NCBI GenBank assembly: GCA_963770315.1
Contig: CAVYPC010000002.1
Location: 1,054,001-1,118,000 of the forward strand
Direction: 5' to 3'
Source: VRUE01 sp963770315
Lineage (GTDB): Bacteria > Actinomycetota > Thermoleophilia > Solirubrobacterales > 70-9
DNA: 64,000 bases
Positions 57,064-64,000 of this stretch are shown one piece after another. The position numbers were made by a program, and so were the translations under genes. Numbering within the stretch: the stretch's first letter is position 1; each line of letters opens with the position of its first letter. The notes under the pieces are model-generated. The model was not told the origin of the DNA, did not search any database, and worked only from the letters and a program-made list of their open reading frames with translations.

Positions 57064-58449
57064 ATGCCGAAAACCATGTTCGACAAGATTTGGAGCGAGC
57101 ACGAGGTCTCCGACGGCCTGCTCTACATCGATCTGCACCTGGTCCACGAGGTCACCTCGCCGCAGGCATTCGACGGGCTTCGCCTGGCCAAGCGGCCGCT
57201 GCGCCGACCCGACAAGACGCTGGCTACTGCCGACCACAACGTGCCGACCGATGGCACCAAAGCCGCGAGCTTGATCGCCGACCACCTCTCCCGGGTCCAG
57301 GTCGAAACGCTGGAGCGCAACTGTGAGGAGTTCGGCATCCCGCTCTACTCGCTGGGCTCCGAGCGCCAGGGCATAGTCCACGTGATCGGGCCCGAGCTGG
57401 GGGTCACCCAGCCGGGGATGACGATCGTCTGCGGTGATAGCCACACCTCGACCCACGGTGCCTTCGGGGCTCTCGCCTTCGGCATCGGCACCTCGGAGGT
57501 CGAGCACGTCCTCGCGACCCAGTGCATGGTCCAGAAGCGGCCGAAGACGATGCGCATCCTCTACGACGGCGAGCTGGGCTCCGGCGTCACGCCGAAGGAT
57601 CTGATCCTGGCCACGATCGGCCGCCTCGGCACCGGCGGCATGGTCGGCCACGCGGTCGAGTACGCCGGTCCGGCGATCGAGGCGCTCTCGATGCCAGGGC
57701 GGATGACCGTCTGCAACATGACGATCGAGGGAGGCGGCCGGGCCGGGATGATCGCCCCGGACGAGACCACCTTCGAGTGGGTGCGCGGACGCGCGGCGGC
57801 GCCACCGGACTTCGACGCCGCGGTCGAGCGCTGGCGCGAGCTTTCCACCGATCCCGGCGCGGGCTTCGACGCCGAGGTCGAGATCGACGCCGCGGCGATC
57901 TCGCCGATGGTCACCTGGGGAACCAATCCGGGAATGGTGATCGAGGTCACCGACTCGGTCCCCGATCCAGCGGCGATGGAGTCCCCCGCCGACCGCGAGT
58001 CGGCGGAACGGGCGCTCGCCTACATGGCGCTCGAGCCGGGTACGCCGATGACCGAGGTCAGGCCGGAGCGCGTCTTCATCGGCTCCTGCACGAACTCGCG
58101 GGTGGAGGACCTGCGCGAGGCCGCCGCCGTGGTCGACGGGCGCAAGGTCGCCGACTCGGTGCGGGCGATGGTCGTTCCCGGCTCCCAGCAGGTCAAGGCG
58201 ACCGCCGAGGAAGAGGGTCTGCACGAGGTCTTCCGCGCCGCGGGCTTCGAGTGGCGCGAGGCGGGCTGCTCGATGTGCCTGGGGATGAACCCCGACACCC
58301 TGATCGAGGGCGAGCGCTGCGCTTCGACCTCCAACCGCAACTTCGAGGGCCGCCAGGGCAAGGGCGGCAGGACGCACCTGGTCAGCCCGAAGATGGCGGC
58401 CGCCGCCGCGATCGAGGGGCACTTCGTCGACATCAGAGACTGGAGCTAA
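57064..58449 (+). CDS. leuC: 3-Isopropylmalate dehydratase large subunit
   Basis: A 461-residue aconitase-family [4Fe-4S] subunit. The Fe-S cysteines are in [15 protein letters not shown] and [13 protein letters not shown]. The N-terminus has [21 protein letters not shown], and [44 protein letters not shown] and [24 protein letters not shown]-type residues are typical. It isomerises 2- to 3-isopropylmalate in leucine synthesis and can act on citramalate from CimA. ATG 57064 starts 2 nt after the regulator stop. Confidence 0.97.
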   Translation: [461 protein letters not shown]

Positions 58450-58451
58450 CG

Positions 58452-59015
58452 ATGAGGCCGATTGACGTGATCGAGGGCAAGGTGTCGTTCCTGGACAGGG
58501 CCGACGTCGACACCGACCAGATCATCCCCAAGCAGTTCCTCAAGCGGGTCGAGCGGACCGGCTTCGGCGAGTTCCTCTTCTACGACTGGATCCGCGACGG
58601 CGAGATCGAGCTGGAGCCGAACCCGATCCTCGTCGCCGGCCGCAACTTCGGCTGTGGCTCCTCGCGCGAGCACGCCCCCTGGGCGCTCGAGGACTTTGGC
58701 TTCGAGGCGATCGTCGCGCCGTCCTTCGCCGACATCTTCTACGTCAACTGCACCAAGGTCGGCTTGCTGCCGGTCGTGCTCGGCGAGGAGCACTGCCGGG
58801 CGGTGGCGGAGGCCGGCGAGGCGCGGATCGACGTCGACGACCAGACGATCACCAGCGCCGCCGGCGTGGTCGAGTTCGAGATCGAGCCCGACGTCAAGCA
58901 CCGCCTGCTGAACGGCCTCGACGACATCGGGATCACCCTGGAGAGCGCAGCGGCGATCGACGCCTTCGAGGCGGAGGGCGGGGCCGAGCGCGGGCCCGTC
59001 ACGACGGCGCTGTGA
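58452..59015 (+). CDS. leuD: 3-Isopropylmalate dehydratase small subunit
   Basis: A 187-residue partner of LeuC. KVSFLDRADVDTDQIIPKQFLKRVERTGFGEFLFYDW and VAGRNFGCGSSREHAPWAL (swivelling domain, substrate Arg) are diagnostic. It starts 2 nt after the leuC stop; its stop overlaps the GTG of the methyltransferase gene (GTGA), so the three are coupled. Confidence 0.97.
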   Translation: MRPIDVIEGKVSFLDRADVDTDQIIPKQFLKRVERTGFGEFLFYDWIRDGEIELEPNPILVAGRNFGCGSSREHAPWALEDFGFEAIVAPSFADIFYVNCTKVGLLPVVLGEEHCRAVAEAGEARIDVDDQTITSAAGVVEFEIEPDVKHRLLNGLDDIGITLESAAAIDAFEAEGGAERGPVTTAL

Positions 59016-59857
59016 GCGCCTCCGGGCCGAGTGGGGCGATGAACACCGGGCCCCTCGACTGGGACGCGAAGACCTATGACCAGGTCTCCGATCCGCAGTT
59101 CAGCTGGGGCATGGAGGTGCTCGGGCGGCTCGACCTCGGCGGGGTCGAGACGGCGGTCGACGCGGGCTGCGGCTCCGGGCGCGTCACCGCCGAGCTGGTC
59201 GCGCGGCTGCCCGCCGCGAGGGTCACGGCGGTCGACGGCTCGCCGGCGATGATCGAGCAGGCAAAGGAGCGTCTCGGCGAGAGCGTCGGCTACCTGGTCT
59301 CCGACCTCTCCGAGTTGGAGCTGGAGCGACCCGTCGACCTGGTCTTCTCGACCGCGACGTTCCACTGGATCCTCGACCACGATCGTCTCTTCGAGCGCCT
59401 GCGTGCCGCACTGCGCCCCGGTGGGCGGCTCGTCGCCCAGTGCGGGGGAGAGGGCAATGTCGCCGAGCACGCCGTGGCGATCGCCGCCGTGGCGGCGCGG
59501 CCAGAGTTCTCTGCGCACCTCAAGCAGATGAGCGGGATGTGGAACTTCGCCGGCCCCGAGGAGACCGAAGGGAGGCTCCTGGCCGCCGGCTTCGCCAGTG
59601 CTCGCTGCTGGCTGGAGCCGAAGCCGGTCACCCCCGAGCGCCCGCTTGAGTTCACCTCCACCGTCACCCTCGGCCCACTGCTCGCGCAGCTCCCCGAGGA
59701 GATGCGCCGCCCGTTCGCCGAGGCGATCCTCGAAGGAGTCGGAGAAGCCGCTGACCCTCGACTACGTCCGCCTCAACATCGAGGCCCGCGCCTAGCCCGT
59801 CCGCATAGAGTCCCGCCCGATGAGCGATGCGCCACGCATAGTCCTGCTGCCCGGTGA
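59012..59857 (+). CDS. Class I SAM methyltransferase, trans-aconitate methyltransferase-like, probably frameshifted at the 3' end
   Basis: A 281-residue reading from GTG 59012. The SAM site is TAVDAGCGSGRVTAELVARL with VTAVDGSPAMIEQA and FSTATFHWILDHDRLF, resembling trans-aconitate 2-methyltransferase (Tam). The last 35 residues (ADPRLRPPQHRGPRLARP) look out of frame. The adjacent frame supplies the expected end EPLTLDYVRLNIEARA to a stop at 59793-59795. One extra base near 59741 would explain it. Without a frameshift the gene overlaps leuB by 38 nt. A Tam-like enzyme beside aconitase-family LeuCD could detoxify a side product. Confidence 0.8.
   Translation: MSASGPSGAMNTGPLDWDAKTYDQVSDPQFSWGMEVLGRLDLGGVETAVDAGCGSGRVTAELVARLPAARVTAVDGSPAMIEQAKERLGESVGYLVSDLSELELERPVDLVFSTATFHWILDHDRLFERLRAALRPGGRLVAQCGGEGNVAEHAVAIAAVAARPEFSAHLKQMSGMWNFAGPEETEGRLLAAGFASARCWLEPKPVTPERPLEFTSTVTLGPLLAQLPEEMRRPFAEAILEGVGEAADPRLRPPQHRGPRLARPHRVPPDERCATHSPAAR
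59806..59811 (+). promoter_or_regulatory. Leaderless -10 box of leuB
   Basis: TAGAGT, 8 nt before ATG 59820. Confidence 0.5.
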
Positions 59858-60890
59858 CGGGATCGGGCCCGAGATAGTCGCCGCGGCGCGGCGACTGCTC
59901 GAGGCGCTGGGCGAGTTCGAGTTCGAGGAGCGCCTGATGGGGGGCTGCTCGATCGACGCCCACGGGGTTGCCCTCACCGACGACGTCCTCGCTGCGTGCA
60001 GGGCTGCGGATGCCGTGCTGCTGGGAGCTGTCGGCGGCCCGAAATGGGACACCACCGACCCCGACGCCCCTCGTCCCGAGCAGGGCCTGCTCGGCCTGCG
60101 CAAGGGAATGGGTCTCTACGCCAACCTGCGCCCGGTGCGTCCGAGCCCGGCACTGGTCGGCGCCAGCCCGCTGCGTGAGGAGCGCATCGCCGGCACCGAC
60201 CTGCTGGTGGTGCGCGAGCTGACCGGCGGCATCTACTTCGGCGACAGCGGCCGCGTCGGCGATGTGGCTCACGACACTTGCGAGTACTCGGCTGCCGAGA
60301 TCGAGCGGATCGCCCGCGCCGGGTTCGAGGCGGCGCTGCGCCGGGCCGAGAGCTCGTCGCGCCCCGCACGCCTCACCTCGGTCGACAAGGCCAACGTGCT
60401 CGAGACCTCACGCCTCTGGCGCGAGGTCGTCGGCGGGATCGCCGCGGACTACCCGGCGGTCGAGCTCGAACACCTGCTGGTCGACAACGCGGCGATGCAG
60501 CTCGTCTCGCGGCCGGCGGACTTCGACGTGATCGTCACCGAGAACCTCTTCGGCGACATCCTCAGCGACGAGTCGGCGATGCTGACCGGCTCGCTGGGAA
60601 TGCTGCCCTCGGCCAGCCTCGGCGAGGCCGGCGAGCCGGGCCTGTTCGAGCCCGTCCACGGCTCGGCCCCCGACATCGCCGGCCAGGGCATCGCCAACCC
60701 GCTCGCGACCTTCCTCAGCACGGCGATGATGCTGCGCCACGGCCTCGACCGGCCGAGCGAGGCGGAGCGGATCGAAGCGGCGGTCGATGCCGTGCTCGCA
60801 CGCGGCTTGCGCACGCCCGACCTCGCCGCGGCGGGCGAGCCGACGGTCGGCACGGACGAGATGACCGAGGCAGTGCTGGTCGAGCTTTAG
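59820..60890 (+). CDS. leuB: 3-Isopropylmalate dehydrogenase
   Basis: A 356-residue decarboxylating dehydrogenase. VLLPGDGIGPEIVAAARRLL, AVGGPKWDT, LRKGMGLYANLRPVR with the substrate-binding Arg residues, TSVDKANVLETSRLWREVV, VTENLFGDILSDESAML and FEPVHGSAPDIAGQGIANP are all typical. It oxidises 3-isopropylmalate; with CimA and LeuCD it would also oxidise 3-methylmalate to 2-oxobutyrate for isoleucine. ATG 59820 follows a TAGAGT box by 8 nt. Confidence 0.97.
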   Translation: MSDAPRIVLLPGDGIGPEIVAAARRLLEALGEFEFEERLMGGCSIDAHGVALTDDVLAACRAADAVLLGAVGGPKWDTTDPDAPRPEQGLLGLRKGMGLYANLRPVRPSPALVGASPLREERIAGTDLLVVRELTGGIYFGDSGRVGDVAHDTCEYSAAEIERIARAGFEAALRRAESSSRPARLTSVDKANVLETSRLWREVVGGIAADYPAVELEHLLVDNAAMQLVSRPADFDVIVTENLFGDILSDESAMLTGSLGMLPSASLGEAGEPGLFEPVHGSAPDIAGQGIANPLATFLSTAMMLRHGLDRPSEAERIEAAVDAVLARGLRTPDLAAAGEPTVGTDEMTEAVLVEL

Positions 60891-60914
60891 CTCGACCGCT
60901 CGACGCTCTTCGGG

Positions 60915-60920
60915 CATACT
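60915..60920 (+). promoter_or_regulatory. Leaderless -10 box of ilvE
   Basis: CATACT, 7 nt before ATG 60928. Confidence 0.4.
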
Positions 60921-60927
60921 TCCCGGG

Positions 60928-61879
60928 ATGGAGACGGCTGAGCTGATCTGGCAGAACGGCGAGTTCGTGCCCTGGCACGAGGCGAAGACGCACGTGCTCA
61001 GCCACGGGCTGCACTACGGGACCGGCGTCTTCGAGGGGGTTCGCTGCTATGAGACCGAGCGCGGCCCGGCGGTATTCCGCCACCGCGACCACCTCGACCG
61101 GCTCGCCAAGTCGGCCGAGCTCTACTACTTCGAGCTGCCCTTCTCGGGCGAGGAGATCGCCGAGGCGACGCGGGAGCTGATCCGCCGTAACGGTCTGCGC
61201 TCCTGCTACATCCGCCCGCTCGCCTTCCGCGGCTACGGAGATCTGGGGTTGTACGCGACCGATGCGCCGATCGACCTGGTCATCGCCGCCTTCCCCTGGG
61301 GCGCTTACCTCGGCGAGGAGGGGCAGAAGCACGGCATCCGCGCCAAGGTCTTCGAGCTGGCGGCGGATCGGCTCAGCCGGGCTGATCCCCCACGCCAAGG
61401 CCTCCGGCCAGTACCTGAACTCGATCCTGGCCAAGACCGAGTCGCAGAACGCCGGCTATGAGGAGGCGCTGCTGCTCGACGAGCGGGGCTTCGTCTGCGA
61501 GGGGTCGGGCGAGAACATCTTCGTGGTTCGCGAGGGCCAGATCGTCACCCCGCCGCACGTCGCGGCGATCCTCGACGGGATCAACCGCAAGTCGGTGATT
61601 CAGATCGCCCGCGATCTCGGCTACACCGTGGTCGAGCGCGATATCGCCCGCTCGGAGCTCTACCTGGCGGAGGAGGTCTTTCTCACCGGCACCGCCGCCG
61701 AGCTCGTCCCGGTGCGCGAGATCGACGACCATCCGATCGGCGAGCCGGGCGAGATCACGCGGGTGATCCAGTCCAAGTTCCAGGACGCGCTCCACGGCCG
61801 CGCCGAGGAGTACCTCGAGTGGCTCGACTTCGTCGAGGTTGGGGCCGGGGCGGACGAGCCGAGTAAGGTCAGTTCCTGA
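60928..61879 (+). CDS. ilvE: Branched-chain amino acid aminotransferase, interrupted by a one-base frameshift
   Basis: A class IV PLP aminotransferase. The first frame (60928 to about 61350) gives AELIWQNGEFVPWHEAKTHVLSHGLHYGTGVFEGVRCYE and then GIRAKV. The expected continuation SSWRRIGSAGLIPHAKASGQYLNSILAKTES is in the next frame to 61879, including the PLP Lys in PHAKASG, EGSGENIFVV and LTGTAAELVPVREID. Dropping one T near 61351-61352 restores a protein of about 316 residues. The gene is needed for valine, leucine and isoleucine, and the rest is perfectly conserved, so an assembly or sequencing error is more likely than a true pseudogene; a programmed +1 shift is a third option. Confidence 0.85.
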
Positions 61880-61926
61880 TGCAACCGCTCTTCGAGGCAA
61901 TCGGGCGAATTACCGCAGCCGCCTAG
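61879..61926 (+). CDS. Possible 15-codon leader ORF before cimA
   Basis: The frame MQPLFEAIGRITAAA starts in the overlap TGATG with the ilvE stop, so it would be translated by coupling. It has two Ile codons and one Leu, far weaker than the leuA leader. Its stop lies inside the perfect palindrome AGCCGCCTAGCGGCT (61917-61931), followed by further GC-rich hairpins before cimA. It may be an attenuator or an accident. Confidence 0.35.
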   Translation: MQPLFEAIGRITAAA

Positions 61927-62005
61927 CGGCTGGCGCCGCGCTGCGCGCAACGCGGGCTCTCTGCATGGCCCTCCCCCCGATTTCCCTCGTATCGAAAGGC
62001 AACTG

Positions 62006-63583
62006 ATGGAACAGGTGAAGCTCTACGACACCACCCTGCGCGACGGCATGGGCAGCCCGGGCATGTCGCTCTCGGTCGGTGAGAAGCTGAAAGTGGTGCA
62101 GGCGTTGGACCGGCTCGGGATCCAGCTGATCGAGGCCGGCTTCCCCAGCTCCAACCCCAAGGAAGCGGAGCTGTTCGAGCAGCTCGCCGAGCTCGAGCTC
62201 GAGCAGGCGACGATCGCCGCCTTCGGCATGACCCGCCGCCGCGATAGCAAGGTGGGGGACGACGAGGCCCTCGCCGTGCTGGTCGCCAGCTTCGTCCCGG
62301 TGGTCTGCCTGGTCGGCAAGAGCTGGGGCCTGCACCTGGAGAAGGTGATCAAGGTCTCGCCCGAGGAGAACCTGGCGATGATCGCCGACTCGATCGGATT
62401 CTGCCGTCGGGAGGGAAAGCGACCGGTGTTCGACGCCGAGCACTTCTTCGACGGCTACCGCGACGACGCCGGCTACGCGCTGGAATGCGTCCGTGCGGCG
62501 GCCGAGGCGGGCGCCGAGAACGTCACTCTCTGCGACACCAACGGCGGCAGCCTGCCCGGCTTCGTCGCCGCGGCGACCGCCGCCGTCGTGGCCGAGCTCG
62601 GCGACGGCGTCGAGGTCGGAATCCACACCCACGACGACGCCGGCTGCGCGGTCGCCAACTCGCTCGCCGCGGTGGAGGCGGGCGCTCGCCTCGTGCAGGG
62701 GACGGTGAACGGCTACGGCGAGCGCTGCGGCAACGCCAACCTGGCAACGATCCTGCCCGCGCTGCAATTGAAGATGGGCTTCGACGTCGTCACCGCCGAG
62801 CAGCTGACCGCCCTGACCCCGACAAGCCACTACCTCGACGAGCTCTGCAACATGACGCCGAACCCCGACCAGCCCTACGTCGGCCGCAACGCCTTCGCCC
62901 ACAAGGCGGGTATGCACGCCGCCGGGGTCGAGGCCGACGCGCGGACCTTCGAGCACCTCGATCCGGCCCTGCTCGGCAACGAACGCGAGATCCTCGCCTC
63001 GGAGCTGTCGGGTAAGGCGACGATCCGCAACCAGGCGGCACAGGCGGGCCTCGAGCTCGACGACGAGGCGGCCGTGCGGGCGGTCGAGCGGCTCAAGGAG
63101 CGCGAGCACCGCGGCTACCACTACGAGGCCGCCCCCGCCTCCTTCGAGCTGCTGCTGCGGCGCGAGTCAGGCAGCTACCGACCGCTGTTCGAGCTGGAGA
63201 GCTTCCGCGTCGTCACCGAGAAGCGCGCCGACGGCGGGGTCGAGACCGAGGCGACGATCAAGGTCCGGGTCGACGGCGAGCGCTACGTTCGCGTCGCCGA
63301 GGGCAACGGGCCGGTCAACGCGCTCGACAGCGCCCTGCGCGGGGCGATCGCCGACCGCTACCCGCACCTGGCCGACATCGAGCTGACCAACTACAAGGTG
63401 CGGATCCTCGACGAGAGCCACGGCACCGGCGCGGTCACCAGGGTCCTGCTCGACTCCTTCGACGGCGAGCGGGAGTGGGGGACGATCGGCGTTTCGGAGA
63501 ACATCATCGAGGCCTCGTGGGAGGCCCTGGTCGACTCGCTCGAGTTTGCCTTCCAACCACGGGACGAGGGCAGCGGCGGGTAG
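62006..63583 (+). CDS. cimA: (R)-Citramalate synthase
   Basis: A 525-residue DRE-TIM enzyme condensing pyruvate with acetyl-CoA. LYDTTLRDGMGSPGMSLSVGEKL, HTHDDAGCAVANSLAAVEAGARLVQGTVNGYGERCGNANL and the insertion-rich AGMHAAGVEADARTFEHLDPALLGNEREILASELSGKA are typical of the CimA branch rather than LeuA, as is FDAEHFFDGYRDDAGYALE. The C-terminal regulatory domain covers residues about 390-515. It bypasses threonine deaminase for isoleucine, using LeuCD and LeuB. The ATG 62006 has AAAGG about 8 nt upstream. It is preceded by a structured 126-nt gap. Confidence 0.93.
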   Translation: MEQVKLYDTTLRDGMGSPGMSLSVGEKLKVVQALDRLGIQLIEAGFPSSNPKEAELFEQLAELELEQATIAAFGMTRRRDSKVGDDEALAVLVASFVPVVCLVGKSWGLHLEKVIKVSPEENLAMIADSIGFCRREGKRPVFDAEHFFDGYRDDAGYALECVRAAAEAGAENVTLCDTNGGSLPGFVAAATAAVVAELGDGVEVGIHTHDDAGCAVANSLAAVEAGARLVQGTVNGYGERCGNANLATILPALQLKMGFDVVTAEQLTALTPTSHYLDELCNMTPNPDQPYVGRNAFAHKAGMHAAGVEADARTFEHLDPALLGNEREILASELSGKATIRNQAAQAGLELDDEAAVRAVERLKEREHRGYHYEAAPASFELLLRRESGSYRPLFELESFRVVTEKRADGGVETEATIKVRVDGERYVRVAEGNGPVNALDSALRGAIADRYPHLADIELTNYKVRILDESHGTGAVTRVLLDSFDGEREWGTIGVSENIIEASWEALVDSLEFAFQPRDEGSGG

Positions 63584-63586
63584 GGT
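63581..63586 (+). promoter_or_regulatory. -10 box built on the cimA stop codon
   Basis: TAGGGT, 9 nt before ATG 63596; the first three bases are the cimA stop. Confidence 0.4.
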
Positions 63587-63595
63587 GGGCCGCGC

Positions 63596-64000
63596 ATGAG
63601 CGGCCCGCCGGACACCGACTTGATCCCGCTCGCGAAGCCGGAGATCGGTGCGGGCGAGGAGGAGCTCGTCCTCGAGGTCCTGCGCTCCGGCCGGCTCTCG
63701 CTGGGCCCGATGGGCAAGCGTTTCGAGCGCGATTTCGCCGCCTGGCTGGGCGCGGCCGACGCGGTCGCGGCGTCCAGCGGGACCACGGCCCTCCACCTCG
63801 GGGTCCGGGCGCTCGGCTGGGGGCCGGGGGACGAGGTCCTGACCAGCCCCTTCAGCTTCGTCGCCTCGGCCAACTGCCTGCTCTACGAGGGCGCCCGCCC
63901 GGTCTTCTGCGACGTCGACCCGGAGACGCTCAACCTCGATCCGGCCGCGGTCGATGCGGCCGTCGCCGAGAGCAGCGCCGGCATCCTGCCGATCCACATC
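63596..64000 (+). CDS. DegT/DnrJ/EryC1/StrS-family aminotransferase, N-terminal part
   Basis: The first 135 codons of a gene cut by the right edge. IPLAKPEIGAGEEELVLEVLRSGRLSLGPMGKRFERDFA, ASSGTTALHLGVRAL, DEVLTSPFSFVASANCLLYEGARPVFCDVD and the ILPIHI strand are characteristic of sugar aminotransferases of this fold type I family. The PLP Lys lies beyond the window. It would act on a UDP- or dTDP-keto-sugar for surface glycan. ATG 63596 follows a TAGGGT box by 9 nt. Confidence 0.9.
   Translation, partial: MSGPPDTDLIPLAKPEIGAGEEELVLEVLRSGRLSLGPMGKRFERDFAAWLGAADAVAASSGTTALHLGVRALGWGPGDEVLTSPFSFVASANCLLYEGARPVFCDVDPETLNLDPAAVDAAVAESSAGILPIHI

Noticed and set aside
61879..62005. T-box riboswitch before cimA
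   Set aside because: No T-box sequence (AGGGTGGNACCGCG-like) and no specifier loop could be found.

Overview
The window is very G+C-rich, gene-dense and has short intergenic gaps. Several features point to a high-G+C Gram-positive bacterium, most plausibly a deep-branching actinobacterium of the Thermoleophilia / Solirubrobacterales type: the long SerC of the mycobacterial kind, a leucine-rich leader peptide before leuA, RNase J next to dapA, GatCAB, a menaquinone pathway, TAnnnT -10 boxes placed a few bases before start codons, and an AbiEi/DUF559 endonuclease gene. The assignment rests on gene content and style, not on a marker-gene tree.

Layout. 1-8.3 kb: end of dapA, RNase J, a two-component pair on the minus strand, DNA polymerase III alpha (dnaE) and a small Cys-rich protein. 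8.3-14.5 kb: acyl-CoA dehydrogenase, nfo and gltX (divergent, start codons overlapping), an HDOD-LuxR fusion, a NarL-type regulator and an Rrf2 regulator. 14.5-16.7 kb: a lower-G+C accessory island with an unknown gene, a toxin-antitoxin-like pair whose second gene is frameshifted, and short repeats. 16.7-23 kb: HAD phosphatase, cysK-cysE, pcrA, folD, a membrane protein. 23-30.5 kb: GMC oxidoreductase, gatCAB, a type II NADH dehydrogenase with a palindromic operator, a zinc-ribbon membrane protein. 30.5-35.9 kb: surface-glycan genes (a GT2 and two GT-C transferases) ending in a UDP-sulfoquinovose synthase. 35.9-46.8 kb: ilvB-ilvN and ilvC, separated by a menaquinone block (menF, menD, menC, menA, menB, menE). 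47-53.6 kb: cupin, serC-serA, quinone reductase, RTX-like secreted protein, MFS transporter. 53.6-64 kb: leader peptide, leuA, an endonuclease gene bounded by hairpins, XRE-cupin regulator, leuC-leuD, methyltransferase, leuB, ilvE (frameshifted), cimA and the start of a DegT aminotransferase.

Functionally the right half is a branched-chain amino acid supercluster. Acetolactate synthase and ketol-acid reductoisomerase feed valine, isoleucine and leucine. CimA with LeuCD and LeuB can supply 2-oxobutyrate from pyruvate and acetyl-CoA, and IlvE transaminates. ilvD and ilvA are not in the window. The serine and menaquinone genes share the same neighbourhood.

The most unusual material is non-coding. 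(1) Four copies of an approximately 100-nt three-hairpin element each lie inside their own private 22-24 bp inverted repeat, in convergent pairs at the 3' ends of acyl-CoA dehydrogenase/nfo and of ilvC/cupin. (2) A DUF559 endonuclease gene has its ATG in the loop of one hairpin repeat and its stop codon in the loop of a second copy. (3) A 38-nt hairpin repeat lies upstream of both pcrA and menD. (4) About twenty genes have a TAnnnT-type box 6-10 nt before the start codon, indicating widespread leaderless transcription.
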